A DNA stretch of 64,000 nucleotides, taken from CPC320 sp002684375 (GTDB lineage: Bacteria; Pseudomonadota; Alphaproteobacteria; Rhodobacterales; Rhodobacteraceae). Shown here piece after piece: positions 18,133-26,820 of the stretch (positions within the stretch are counted from its first letter, which is position 1; the number at the start of each line of letters is the position of its first letter). The notes under the pieces were generated by a model that saw only the letters and a program-made list of their open reading frames with translations, had not been told where the DNA came from and searched no databases. The stretch is taken from contig CBFIHZ010000001.1 of the NCBI GenBank assembly GCA_965662545.1, positions 248,001 through 312,000 on the forward strand, read 5' to 3'. The position numbers were made by a program, and so were the translations under genes.

Positions 18133-18804
18133 TTGAAAATTACTATTTATATTTACAATATAGAAAGATATAGAATGACCGAGGACATATTTTATTTTAC
18201 CGGCCCACGTATCGGTCTCGGCGCATTTGCAAACAACTTTGGGTGGCTTCAATTTAGATATTTTTTGGCCGGCATATTGGTGATTTGGGCTACTTGCAGC
18301 TTTGGGCAGGAAAGCCTGTTGAACGGGTCTGATCTTGCGCCTTTGGAGGCGTGTGTCGAACTGCGGCTTAACGATGCCGGAACGATCAATGAACCTGTGG
18401 CGACTCGGTCAGGGCAGGCGTGTATGGGCTTGGCAGTGGTGCGCTGTAAAACAAAGCTCTTTGCGCCGGAATACAGTCTCAAGTCGGAGTGTCCCACTCC
18501 AGAATATGAAGGGTTGGACGATGAGCTGATCCAAGCCTATCTTGTTGTGATCAAAGAGGCAAAACAGGCCGGTGCGTTCGGAGAAAGCCTGCCATCTGGC
18601 GAGGTTGATAACCTGCTTCAGATGCCGTGGACCCGGATCGGGTATCGTGGCGCCACCTGTCACTTTAGTTATCTGCAATTTGGGCAGGGGGATTTTAGGT
18701 CCAACAGGGGAAGCCGAGTGCCTGTTGCTGCCCACGGCGCAGCAGGTAATTTTCCTGACCAGTTATACGTTGCGCTCGGCGAGAAGAAATTGAGACAATT
18801 GTGA
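18133..18804 (+). pseudogene. LprI/DUF1311-like exported protein, frameshifted
   Basis: The reading frame encodes a hydrophobic leader (YFLAGILVIWATCSFGQE) followed by EACVELRLNDAGTINEPVATRSGQACMG in two pieces, the Cys-rich pattern of lysozyme-inhibitor LprI-like (DUF1311) domains, and later the conserved PWTRIGYRGATCHFSYLQFG. After GQGDFRSN the frame loses similarity. The +1 frame from 18707 continues with GEAECLLLPTAQQVIFLTSY and stops at 18793, which is exactly the expected family ending. Adding one G to the GGGG run at 18707-18710 would join the two. No convincing start codon or ribosome binding site is visible; the first 130 nt are unusually AT-rich. Either a decaying gene or a sequencing error in a homopolymer. 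Confidence 0.65.
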
Positions 18805-19154
18805 GACGGCTTTATCGGTCACTACGGTTGCCCCATCCTGTTTGGGTTGTTTTTGCTGTGTTCACCTGCCTGTTGTGTCTGGTTGCTGTACGGCTGGGGT
18901 TGCGGACGGCATCGATGACTGAGACGGACATTATCAGTCACTATAGTGCTCTGTACCTGGCCCAAGAACAGGCTGAGGGCAGAGATGCCCAGCCCACCGA
19001 TTGCTATGCGATTGCCGGTACTGACATTTGGGTGTGGATAGAAGTCGTTTGCGAACCAAAAGAGGCTGGTAGCTACCGCTATGTTGTGGGCTTTTGGGGT
19101 CAGTTATTGACCGCCACCAGAGGAGCAGCCGCGCAACCCGTACCGCAAACTTGA
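18801..19154 (+). CDS. Small single-span membrane protein of the leucine cluster
   Basis: A 117-residue protein with a basic N-terminus, one transmembrane helix (about residues 14-35, VWVVFAVFTCLLCLVAVRLG) and a periplasmic part with two Cys (DCYAIAG, VVCEPKE) that could form a disulfide. The GTG start overlaps the stop of the upstream frame; if the frameshift in that gene is an error, the gap becomes 7 nt. The pattern TETDIISHYSALYLA looks familiar from roseobacter leucine clusters, but I cannot name a family. Function unknown. Confidence 0.6.
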   Translation: MRRLYRSLRLPHPVWVVFAVFTCLLCLVAVRLGLRTASMTETDIISHYSALYLAQEQAEGRDAQPTDCYAIAGTDIWVWIEVVCEPKEAGSYRYVVGFWGQLLTATRGAAAQPVPQT

Positions 19155-19195
19155 AATGACAACCGCTTCCGGGGGCTTAAAATGGAGGAAAAACT

Positions 19196-20800
19196 GTGAA
19201 ACTGACATCATCAGCGACCCCAAATGCGGCCGCGTTTAAGGCCAACAGAGACCGTCATCTGGAGGCGCTTGAAATTGTACAGCAGGCCGCAGAGACAGCG
19301 GCGATGGGGGGCGGTGAGCGCCCGCGTGCCCGTCATATTGCGCGCGGTAAGATGTTGCCGCGCGACCGAGTGGCGGGTTTGCTTGATCCCGGCTCACCGT
19401 TTCTTGAAATTGGCGCCACGGCGGGTCACGGTCTCTATCAGGGGGCCGCACCCTGTGCAGGGCTGATTGCCGGGGTGGGTCGGGTGCAGGGCCAGCAGGT
19501 GATGGTTTTGTGCAATGATGCAACGGTGAAGGGTGGCACCTATTATCCGCTGACGGTGAAAAAACACCTGCGCGCGCAAGAAATTGCCGAGGAATGCCGC
19601 CTGCCATGCGTTTATCTGGTTGATAGTGGCGGTGCGAACCTGCCCAATCAGGATGAGGTGTTCCCTGACCGCGATCATTTCGGACGGATTTTTTACAATC
19701 AGGCGCGGATGTCGGCGCGGGGTATTGCCCAGATCGCTGTTGTGATGGGCTCGTGCACCGCAGGGGGTGCCTATGTGCCGGCGATGTCGGATGTCACGGT
19801 GATCGTAAAAGCGCAGGGTACAATTTTTCTGGCGGGTCCGCCGTTGCTGAAAGCTGCCACTGGCGAGATCGTCAGCGCCGAGGATCTGGGCGGTGGCGAT
19901 GTGCATACGCGTTTGTCCGGGGTCGCCGATTATCTGGCCGAAGATGATGCCCACGCTCTGGCACTGGCGCGCCGTGCAGTGGCCAATCTCAACCGGGCTG
20001 CGCCAACAAATGTGCAGTGGCAGACGTCTGAGGATCCGGTCTATGACCCTGAAGACTTACTCGGGGTGGTGCCGACAGACCTGCGCCAGCCCTATGATAT
20101 TCGTGAGATCATTGCCCGGGTGGTAGACGGATCGCGCTTTGATGAGTTCAAAGCTCGTTTCGGCGAGACATTGGTCACGGGCTTTGCCCATTTGCAGGGC
20201 TGTCCCATAGGAATTGTGGCCAATAATGGCGTGCTGTTTTCCGAGGCGGCGCAAAAGGGAGCGCATTTCGTTGAGCTGTGCTCACAGCGCAAAGTCCCGC
20301 TGGTGTTTTTACAAAATATCACCGGCTTTATGGTTGGGCAAAAATACGAGAATGAAGGGATCGCCCGGCATGGGGCCAAGATGGTGACCGCAGTGGCTAC
20401 GACATCGGTGCCGAAAATCACCATGATTGTGGGCGGTTCTTTTGGTGCGGGCAATTATGGCATGGCGGGGCGGGCGTATCAGCCGCGGTTTTTATGGAGC
20501 TGGCCTACATCGCGGATTGGCGTGATGGGTGGCGAACAGGCGGCCGGTGTGCTGGCCACGGTCAAACGCGATGGCATTGAGCGCGCTGGCGGGCAGTGGA
20601 CCTCCGATGAAGAGGCCGCGTTCAAGCAACCGACGCTGGATATGTTCGAACGCCAGTCACACCCGCTGTATGCCAGTGCAAGGCTTTGGGATGACGGCAT
20701 TATCGATCCCCGCAAAACCCGCGAGGTCTTGGGGCTGTCGCTGACCGCGGCCCTTGCTGCACCGATCGAGGATACGCGGTTTGGCGTTTTTCGCATGTGA
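19196..20800 (+). CDS. mccB: Methylcrotonyl-CoA carboxylase, carboxyltransferase (beta) subunit
   Basis: Transfers the carboxyl group from carboxybiotin to 3-methylcrotonyl-CoA, forming 3-methylglutaconyl-CoA in leucine degradation. The 534-residue protein has the carboxyltransferase signatures [20 protein letters not shown] text ([16 protein letters not shown]), [15 protein letters not shown], and in the C-half [11 protein letters not shown] and [16 protein letters not shown], which are characteristic of MccB rather than propionyl-CoA carboxylase. It starts with GTG; GGAGGAAAAACT directly upstream is a strong ribosome binding site. Partner MccA is encoded 99 nt downstream. Confidence 0.95.
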   Translation: MKLTSSATPNAAAFKANRDRHLEALEIVQQAAETAAMGGGERPRARHIARGKMLPRDRVAGLLDPGSPFLEIGATAGHGLYQGAAPCAGLIAGVGRVQGQQVMVLCNDATVKGGTYYPLTVKKHLRAQEIAEECRLPCVYLVDSGGANLPNQDEVFPDRDHFGRIFYNQARMSARGIAQIAVVMGSCTAGGAYVPAMSDVTVIVKAQGTIFLAGPPLLKAATGEIVSAEDLGGGDVHTRLSGVADYLAEDDAHALALARRAVANLNRAAPTNVQWQTSEDPVYDPEDLLGVVPTDLRQPYDIREIIARVVDGSRFDEFKARFGETLVTGFAHLQGCPIGIVANNGVLFSEAAQKGAHFVELCSQRKVPLVFLQNITGFMVGQKYENEGIARHGAKMVTAVATTSVPKITMIVGGSFGAGNYGMAGRAYQPRFLWSWPTSRIGVMGGEQAAGVLATVKRDGIERAGGQWTSDEEAAFKQPTLDMFERQSHPLYASARLWDDGIIDPRKTREVLGLSLTAALAAPIEDTRFGVFRM

Positions 20801-20816
20801 CCGACCGCGGCTGGAT

Positions 20817-20839
20817 GGCGCGCACTTTTGCGTCGCGCC
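20817..20839 (+). other. GC-rich stem-loop between mccB and mccA
   Basis: GGCGCG (20817-20822) pairs with CGCGCC (20834-20839) across an 11-nt loop containing TTTT. No T-run follows. It may affect mRNA stability or the ratio of the two subunits; I see no further support. Confidence 0.35.
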
Positions 20840-20899
20840 CTTCCGCCCACCCCGCGCCGCAAAAGCGCTGACACAAATACGACGGGAAAGGACTTGCAG

Positions 20900-22846
20900 A
20901 TGTTTGAAAAAATCCTGATCGCCAATCGCGGTGAGATCGCCTGTCGGGTGATGGCCACCGCGCAATCTATGGGGATCGCCTGTGTGGCGGTTTATTCTGA
21001 TGCCGACCGTACGGCGAAACATGTCGCCATGGCCGATCAGGCAGTGCATATTGGCGGCTCTAAGCCTGCTGAGAGTTACCTTCGTGCCGATGTGATTGTG
21101 GCAGCGGCATTGGCATGTGGGGCCGAGGCCATCCATCCCGGTTACGGGTTTCTTTCCGAGAACCCTGATTTCGTCGAGGCAGTAGAGACGGCCGGACTGG
21201 TCTTTATTGGCCCATCTGCCAGTGCAATGCGCGCGATGGGGTTAAAAGATCAGGCCAAACAACTGATGCAGGCGGGGGGCGTGCCTGTGGTGCCGGGCTA
21301 TCATGGTGATAATCAGGAACCGGCCTTTCTGTCTCAGCAGGCGGCCGAGATCGGTTTTCCGGTGTTGATCAAGGCGGTTGCGGGGGGCGGTGGCAAGGGG
21401 ATGCGGCTGGTTACGCAGCGCAGCGATTTTGCCGAGGCCTTGGCCAGTGCGCAGGCCGAGGCACTGTCAGGGTTTGGCAATGGTGCGGTTCTGATCGAAA
21501 AATACATCACCACGCCGCGCCATATTGAAATACAGGTGTTTGGCGATGGCGCGCAGGCTGTGCATCTGTTTGAACGCGACTGCTCGCTGCAGCGTCGTCA
21601 TCAAAAAGTCATCGAAGAGGCCCCAGCGCCGGGCATGACCCCCGAGATGCGCGCGGCAATGGGGCAGGCGGCGGTGACAGCGGCTCAGATGATTGGCTAC
21701 AAGGGGGCGGGAACGGTCGAATTTATCGTCGACGCCTCGGATGGGCTGCGCCCTGACCGGTTCTGGTTTATGGAAATGAACACAAGGTTGCAGGTTGAGC
21801 ATCCTGTCACCGAGGCGATCACTGGCGTTGATCTGGTCGCATGGCAGCTGCATGTGGCCTTTGGCGCGCCCTTGCCATTGATGCAAGCGGCGCTGAGCAT
21901 AAATGGTCACGCAATCGAGGCGCGGCTTTATGCCGAGGACCCAGCCAATGATTTTTTGCCTGCGACGGGGCGTTTGAGCCATCTGCGCCTGTCGCCGCTG
22001 GCGCGTAGTGACAGCGCAGTGCGCAGTGGTGATATCATCTCGCCCTATTACGATCCCATGATTGCCAAGCTGGTCACCCATGCGCCGACCCGTTCGGCGG
22101 CGTTAAAGCGAATGTCGCGTGCGCTAAGCGATTGCGAGGTGGCCGGTACCGTGACCAATCTGGCTTTTCTCGGCGGATTAGTGGCCCATCCTGAATTCGT
22201 GGCGGGGGATGTGGATACCGGATTGATCGCCCGCAGTCAGACTTTGCTGACCACGCTTGCCGTCGCCCCACCAGAACCTTGGCTCTGGGCGCAGGCGGCT
22301 TTGGCGGCGGCGGGCTTGACGGGTGTACCGAATTGGGATGATGGTTTGACCCTTTGGGCGCCGCTGCAGCATCGGATTGATCTCCAGCACCGGTCCGAGA
22401 TGCGTCAGGTTCTATTGCGGTCGCAGGCGCCGGATCAGCACCACCTTGAGGTGGACGGGCATGTGGTTGTGGCGCGTTGGCAAAATGCGCAGTGGTCGTT
22501 TGACGGTCATGCCGCAGTGAGCAGCAGTCAGACTGCAACAGAGGTGACATTGTTTTCAAGTTATGGGTTGGCCTTTGATTTAATCGACCCGCTGGCCCGT
22601 ATGAGCGATGAAGAAGCGATCGGACCGGTGGTTACGGCACCGATGCCGGGGCAGGTGCGCAGCGTTATGGTCAGCCTGGGGCAATCGGTGTCGCAGGGCG
22701 ATAGCTTGATGATCCTGGAGGCAATGAAGATGGAACATAGTCTCAAAGCCAGCCGTGATGGAGTGGTGGCCGAGGTATTGATTGAGCCGGGTCAACAGGT
22801 CGCAGCCGGAGATGCTTTGATCCGCTTGGACGAAGAGGCAGGATAG
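20900..22846 (+). CDS. mccA: Methylcrotonyl-CoA carboxylase, biotin-containing (alpha) subunit
   Basis: Carboxylates its own biotin with ATP and bicarbonate for MccB. The 648-residue protein has the biotin carboxylase opening FEKILIANRGEIACRVMATA, the ATP-grasp loop KAVAGGGGKGMRLV, MEMNTRLQVEHPVTE, and a C-terminal biotinyl domain with EAMKMEH, where Lys610 should carry biotin. The BirA homologue at 48702 could attach it. The ATG at 20900 follows GGGAAAGGA; an in-frame start 72 nt upstream lies in the GC-rich hairpin region and adds unconserved residues. Operonic with mccB and mvaB. Confidence 0.95.
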   Translation: MFEKILIANRGEIACRVMATAQSMGIACVAVYSDADRTAKHVAMADQAVHIGGSKPAESYLRADVIVAAALACGAEAIHPGYGFLSENPDFVEAVETAGLVFIGPSASAMRAMGLKDQAKQLMQAGGVPVVPGYHGDNQEPAFLSQQAAEIGFPVLIKAVAGGGGKGMRLVTQRSDFAEALASAQAEALSGFGNGAVLIEKYITTPRHIEIQVFGDGAQAVHLFERDCSLQRRHQKVIEEAPAPGMTPEMRAAMGQAAVTAAQMIGYKGAGTVEFIVDASDGLRPDRFWFMEMNTRLQVEHPVTEAITGVDLVAWQLHVAFGAPLPLMQAALSINGHAIEARLYAEDPANDFLPATGRLSHLRLSPLARSDSAVRSGDIISPYYDPMIAKLVTHAPTRSAALKRMSRALSDCEVAGTVTNLAFLGGLVAHPEFVAGDVDTGLIARSQTLLTTLAVAPPEPWLWAQAALAAAGLTGVPNWDDGLTLWAPLQHRIDLQHRSEMRQVLLRSQAPDQHHLEVDGHVVVARWQNAQWSFDGHAAVSSSQTATEVTLFSSYGLAFDLIDPLARMSDEEAIGPVVTAPMPGQVRSVMVSLGQSVSQGDSLMILEAMKMEHSLKASRDGVVAEVLIEPGQQVAAGDALIRLDEEAG

Positions 22847-22919
22847 AACGCGCAGTCGGCCGCGTCGGTTTGGCAAGGGCGCAGGTACCGGGGACGCAAC
22901 AACAAGGAGAGAGGCCGCG

Positions 22920-23786
22920 ATGGTTGAGCAAGTAGAAATCTTTGAAGTGGGGCCGCGTGATGGCTTGCAAAACGAAGCGCGAGCCATTCCTGTGTCGGAA
23001 AAAATAGCGCTGGTGGATTGTCTCAGCCAAGCGGGTTTTAAACGGATCGAAATTGCCAGTTTTGTCAGTCCAAAATGGGTGCCGCAAATGGCCCAATCGG
23101 CTGAGGTTCTGGCAGGTATTGTGCGCGTACCGGGGGTGTCTTATGCCGCGCTGGCTCCGAATCGGCGCGGCTTTGACGATGCCTTGCAGTCTAAGGCCGA
23201 TGAGGTGGCTATCTTTGCTGCCGCCTCCGAGGGGTTTTCGCAGGCCAATCTAAACACCGATATTGCCGGCAGCCTGCAGCGCTTTGGGGCGGTGGCAGAA
23301 GCAGCCAAAGGCGCAAACCTGCCAGTTCGTGGCTATATATCTTGTGTCACTGATTGTCCTTATGAGGGTGCGGTCGATCCTGATCAAGTGCGCCGGTTGG
23401 CCGAGAGCCTGCTGGAAATGGGATGTTATGAAATTAGTTTGGGCGATACCATCGGACATGCCAATCCGGTGCGGATTGCGGCGCTGTTAGACGCTGTGGT
23501 GCCACATATCCCCGCCCATCTTCTGGCTGGGCATTATCATGATACGCGCGGGCTCGCTTGGGCGAATGTGCAGGTATCGCTGGATTATGGCCTGAGGGTG
23601 TTTGATGCGTCTGTTGGCGGACTGGGGGGCTGTCCCTATGCGCCGGGGGCTGCGGGCAATATCGCCACCGAGGGCTTGCATCACAACCTGACAGAGCTGG
23701 GCTATGACACTGGGCTTGAAGCCGGTCAACTGGCATGTGCAGCGGCGATGGCACAGGCGATGCGGGGAGTGCAGAGCAATGTATGA
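22920..23786 (+). CDS. mvaB: Hydroxymethylglutaryl-CoA lyase
   Basis: Cleaves HMG-CoA to acetoacetate and acetyl-CoA, the last step of leucine breakdown. The 288-residue TIM-barrel protein has EVGPRDGLQNE near residue 9, the metal ligands GHYHDTRG, and the signature GLGGCPYAPGAAGN with catalytic Cys238. Length is typical of bacterial enzymes. AAGGAGAGAGG precedes the ATG. The end overlaps the crotonase gene by 8 nt. Confidence 0.95.
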   Translation: MVEQVEIFEVGPRDGLQNEARAIPVSEKIALVDCLSQAGFKRIEIASFVSPKWVPQMAQSAEVLAGIVRVPGVSYAALAPNRRGFDDALQSKADEVAIFAAASEGFSQANLNTDIAGSLQRFGAVAEAAKGANLPVRGYISCVTDCPYEGAVDPDQVRRLAESLLEMGCYEISLGDTIGHANPVRIAALLDAVVPHIPAHLLAGHYHDTRGLAWANVQVSLDYGLRVFDASVGGLGGCPYAPGAAGNIATEGLHHNLTELGYDTGLEAGQLACAAAMAQAMRGVQSNV

Positions 23787-24558
23787 AACGCTTGAGATCG
23801 CGATTGACAAACACGGAGTTGCCACGCTCTGGCTGGATCGTGCAGATAAACATAACGCGATTTCGGCGCAGATGATTGCCGAGCTGTCACAGGCCGCGGC
23901 GGCATTGGCCGGGGATGATAAAGTGCGGGTTGTGGTGCTTGCGGGGCGGGGCAAGAGCTTTTGTGCCGGGGGTGATCTGGGCTGGATGCGGGCGCAGATG
24001 GATGCAGACCCCGTGACCCGTGCCCGTGAGGCGACGGCTCTGGCGCGGATGCTGCAGGTGCTCAATACGCTACCGAAACCGCTGGTTGCGCGGGCGCACG
24101 GCAATGCCTTTGGGGGCGGCGTTGGTTTGCTTAGCATCTGTGATGTGGCAATCGGCGCCGACAGCGCGGTGTTTGGGCTAACCGAGACCCGCCTTGGTCT
24201 GATACCAGCCACCATCGGTCCCTATGTCTGTGCCCGCATGGGCGAGGCGCGGGCGCGCCGGGTGTTTATGTCGGGGCGGCGGTTTGCGGCCGCCGAGGCT
24301 GTGGATTTGGGAGTACTGGCAAAAGCCGTTCCTATTGAGAATCTGGATGAGGTGGTCTGGGCTGAAATAGAGCCGTATTTAAGCTGTGCGCCCGCAGCGG
24401 TGGCGCGGGCCAAGGCGTTACTTCGTAATCTTGGGCCAGTGATCGACGAGACGGTGATCCAGCACAGCATTTCAGAGCTGGCGGCTTGCTGGGCAGGCGG
24501 TGAAGCGCCCGAGGGCATCGCGGCCTTTTTTGACAAGCGGCCGCCCATTTGGGACTAG
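23779..24558 (+). CDS. Enoyl-CoA hydratase/isomerase family, probable methylglutaconyl-CoA hydratase
   Basis: A 259-residue crotonase-fold enzyme. The oxyanion-hole segments GRGKSFCAGGDLGWM and HGNAFGGGVGLLSICD are intact, and TETRLGLIPATIGPYV carries the active-site Glu region. Position after mvaB and downstream of mccAB indicates hydration of 3-methylglutaconyl-CoA to HMG-CoA (LiuC role), the only step otherwise missing from the cluster. The ATG at 23779 overlaps the mvaB end and fits family N-termini (YETLEIAID); an earlier in-frame start inside mvaB is not credible. Confidence 0.87.
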   Translation: MYETLEIAIDKHGVATLWLDRADKHNAISAQMIAELSQAAAALAGDDKVRVVVLAGRGKSFCAGGDLGWMRAQMDADPVTRAREATALARMLQVLNTLPKPLVARAHGNAFGGGVGLLSICDVAIGADSAVFGLTETRLGLIPATIGPYVCARMGEARARRVFMSGRRFAAAEAVDLGVLAKAVPIENLDEVVWAEIEPYLSCAPAAVARAKALLRNLGPVIDETVIQHSISELAACWAGGEAPEGIAAFFDKRPPIWD

Positions 24559-24647
24559 AAGATACAGTCTTTGGCTTTGTCAGCTCTTGATCATCATGGA
24601 TTGCAGCTCTAAATCCAGCACGGCAGTAGGGGACAGAGGCACGATTG

Positions 24648-24971
24648 ATGTACATTGCGATGAACCGCTTTACAGTTACGGCGCAGAACGCTGCTGAATT
24701 TGAGGCCCTGTGGCTTGGGCGCGACAGTTACCTCAAAGATGCAGAGGGATTCGTCGAGTTTCAGATGTTGAAAGGCCCGGAGACCGATGGCGTCACCCTT
24801 TATGCGTCTCATACAGTCTGGGCAGACGAGGCCAGTTTTCGCGGCTGGACCCGAAGCGATGCGTTTCGGGCCGCGCATGCCAATGCCGGACAGACGCTTA
24901 AGCTGCACGAGGGCCACCCAGTATTCGAAGGGTTTAGCACAATTCAACAGATCTCTAACGACCGGTCTTAG
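24648..24971 (+). CDS. Antibiotic biosynthesis monooxygenase (ABM) domain protein
   Basis: A 107-residue protein of the dimeric ferredoxin-like ABM fold: YIAMNRFTVTAQNAAEFEAL is the first strand and helix, followed by EGFVEFQMLKGP and SHTVWADEASFRGWTRSDAF. Relatives include cofactor-free monooxygenases and IsdG/HmoA heme-degrading enzymes; the Asn in MNRF is a position also used by heme-degrading members. Activity cannot be decided from sequence. It lies 89 nt after the leucine operon on the same strand, and could be co-transcribed or independent. Confidence 0.75.
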   Translation: MYIAMNRFTVTAQNAAEFEALWLGRDSYLKDAEGFVEFQMLKGPETDGVTLYASHTVWADEASFRGWTRSDAFRAAHANAGQTLKLHEGHPVFEGFSTIQQISNDRS

Positions 24972-25019
24972 GTCGCGTGGCCAAAGATCGCCAGTAACTA
25001 TTCAGAAAGCTAATTTACC

Positions 25020-25211
25020 GTGTTTGACAATCTAGCCCTTACGCCGGCAAGCGGTGTAGCCCTACTTTTAGTGATGATATTTGCCGGGCGTGCCTTTCGG
25101 GAAAATTGGAAAGCGCAGTCAGAGGGCTGGAGCAACCGTGCATGGCTGTATGGGATCCCTGCGACGATTGCGTTTTTTGCTTTGGCGCTGATCCCCTTGA
25201 ACGGCGGTTAA
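25020..25211 (+). CDS. Small two-span membrane protein
   Basis: A 63-residue protein with two hydrophobic segments (GVALLLVMIFAGRAF and YGIPATIAFFALALIPL) separated by a polar loop, ending in NGG. The GTG start has only a weak upstream purine stretch. It is followed by the convergent nqrM gene with a 38-nt gap. Composition suits a real membrane peptide, but I do not recognise it. Confidence 0.5.
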   Translation: MFDNLALTPASGVALLLVMIFAGRAFRENWKAQSEGWSNRAWLYGIPATIAFFALALIPLNGG

Positions 25212-25249
25212 CGGCGCGCTGCCATATGTGAATTTTTGCGTTAAAAAGG

Positions 25250-25474
25250 TCAGAATTTTTCAATCATCTGTTGGGCACGCTTGCAGGCCAGTTTGTCGCG
25301 CAGCGGGCTATTGGGGTCGATGTCTTTTTTGCAAACAAGGCATTTGTCAGCCCCTGCAATTGCATTCAATCCGCCGCAACTGCCCTTAATATTCTTGCCC
25401 ATGAGAATCACCCCCAATGACATGCCCAGCACAATCAGAAGCAGTAATACAAATGCCAACACAAACGTTTCCAA
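25250..25474 (-). CDS. nqrM: Na+-NQR maturation protein NqrM
   Basis: A 74-residue membrane protein with one helix (TFVLAFVLLLLIVLGMSLGV) followed by the Cys motif IKGSCGGLNAIAG and CLVCKK. Known NqrM proteins (former DUF539) use these Cys to deliver iron for the intramembrane Fe site of NqrD/NqrE. The start is taken as TTG at 25474 because AAGGGAG lies about 8 nt upstream and the predicted N-terminus then matches the family. It lies directly downstream of apbE on the same strand, both oriented away from nqrA-F. In many bacteria nqrM follows nqrF, so the divergent location is notable. Confidence 0.85.
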   Translation of the reverse strand: METFVLAFVLLLLIVLGMSLGVILMGKNIKGSCGGLNAIAGADKCLVCKKDIDPNSPLRDKLACKRAQQMIEKF

Positions 25475-25511
25475 ACTGATGGCTCCCTTGGGGTTGCTAA
25501 CGACTTTGTTG

Positions 25512-26537
25512 CTAACTATCGGTTTTGGTTTGGAGTTCAAAGAGCGAACTGGTGCTCGTGGTAAATAAATTTTCGCCCTTGGTGATAAATAGGACGGCGA
25601 TGCCATGTTTTTCCGCCAGTGACATGCCGACTTGATCGCCCAGAACAAGCATTGCAGTTGCCCAACCGTCGGCGGCCATCGCGGTATCGGCCAAAACCGT
25701 TACGGATGCAGTACGGTGGAGGATGGGGCGGCCTGTGGTGGGATCAATGATATGAGAATAGCGCACTCCGTCATATTCGTTAAAATTGCGATAATCTCCC
25801 GAGGTCGCCATCGCCTGATCGCTGAGATTCAGAATGGTCTGCACGGTGCTTTTTGCCGCATCGGGTTTTTCGATGCCAATCGACCACGCCTTACCTTCGG
25901 GGTTCAGGCCTGCCGTAATCAGATCGCCGCCGATTTCTACCAAATAGCGTTCGATGCCGTTTTCACGCAAATACTCCGCGACTGCATCAACGCCATATCC
26001 CTTGGCAATTGCCGACAGATTAACCGAAATTCCGGCTTGGTGTTTTTGCAATGTCCTAGCCGTTGCATTCAGCGTGAGATAGCGGTCCTGACCTACCAGA
26101 CTGCGGGCTGTTTCAATGTCTTTGTCTGAGGGCACAGCCGCGTCTGGCGTTTTGGGGCCAAAGCCCCAAAGATTGATCAATGGGGCCAATGTGATGTCAA
26201 ACTTGCCGTCCGATTGCAGGTGTATGTCATGTGCTGCGGCCAGCACATGGACGAAGGCCTCAGAGATCTGTGCGGGGTCAGTGCTCTGTCTTTTGTTAAA
26301 CTGGCTTACCTCCGACGCCGGGTCCCAGTTTGACATTTTAGCGTTCACGGTTGCAAGCGTGGCGGTGATACCTTCGGATAGATTTTCCTGCGTAAGGGCG
26401 TCGGGCGCATCTACGACGGTGACACGGTAAGTAGTGCCCATTGTTTCACCCAAAATACGAATCGTTTTTGGGGTTTGACTGGACCAAAAACAGCCACTTA
26501 AAAGAAAAATCCCTATTAGACCTGCGAACTTGTGCAT
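25512..26537 (-). CDS. apbE: FAD:protein FMN transferase (flavin transferase ApbE)
   Basis: Attaches FMN covalently through a phosphodiester bond to Thr residues of NqrB and NqrC. The 341-residue lipoprotein has a signal with lipobox LSGC (Cys at about residue 16), then GETMGTTYRVTV, SNWDPASEVSQFN, IAKGYGVDAVAEYL, IGGDLITAG and HIIDPTTGRP, all standard ApbE elements. The ATG at 26537 has GAGGA 6-7 nt upstream; a longer in-frame start would spoil the signal peptide. The target Thr motifs are encoded next door at NqrB Thr229 and NqrC Thr238, which makes the function certain in context. Confidence 0.94.
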   Translation of the reverse strand: MHKFAGLIGIFLLSGCFWSSQTPKTIRILGETMGTTYRVTVVDAPDALTQENLSEGITATLATVNAKMSNWDPASEVSQFNKRQSTDPAQISEAFVHVLAAAHDIHLQSDGKFDITLAPLINLWGFGPKTPDAAVPSDKDIETARSLVGQDRYLTLNATARTLQKHQAGISVNLSAIAKGYGVDAVAEYLRENGIERYLVEIGGDLITAGLNPEGKAWSIGIEKPDAAKSTVQTILNLSDQAMATSGDYRNFNEYDGVRYSHIIDPTTGRPILHRTASVTVLADTAMAADGWATAMLVLGDQVGMSLAEKHGIAVLFITKGENLFTTSTSSLFELQTKTDS

Positions 26538-26593
26538 AATGGTCCTCGCTGTGCTTGCAGTTTTGAGAAAGGCGCTCTTGTTGCCATTAAACA

Positions 26594-26606
26594 TTGACAC
26601 TGTCAA
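26594..26606. promoter_or_regulatory. Palindrome between divergent apbE and nqrA
   Basis: TTGACACTGTCAA is a perfect inverted repeat (TTGACA-C-TGTCAA) in the 283-nt region between apbE and nqrA. It supplies a consensus -35 on each strand, though no good -10 follows at standard spacing. A shared operator for both directions is possible. Further right, TAAAAT near 26650 may be part of the nqr promoter. Confidence 0.4.
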
Positions 26607-26820
26607 CGTGCAGGTGCCGCGACAATCTGACTGTATTTTATAGGGTAAAATCGCGACATTTCACCGTGTACAGCGTTGCTAACACGACAAATATTTACTA
26701 GAAGGCCTCCATTGTTCCCGCGTGTCCATTGTCGGTCAAGCGGGGCCTGCCGGTCCAAGCGGCAAACTGTCTGAATCAACCAGCGCCTCGGGTATGCGGG
26801 GCAACGAAATGCGGAGCCTT

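Noticed and set aside
26722..26820. Longer N-terminus for NqrA starting at GTG 26722
   Set aside because: The 33 additional residues are Gly/Ser-rich and not part of the NqrA family; the ATG at 26821 has its own GGAG and gives the normal start.
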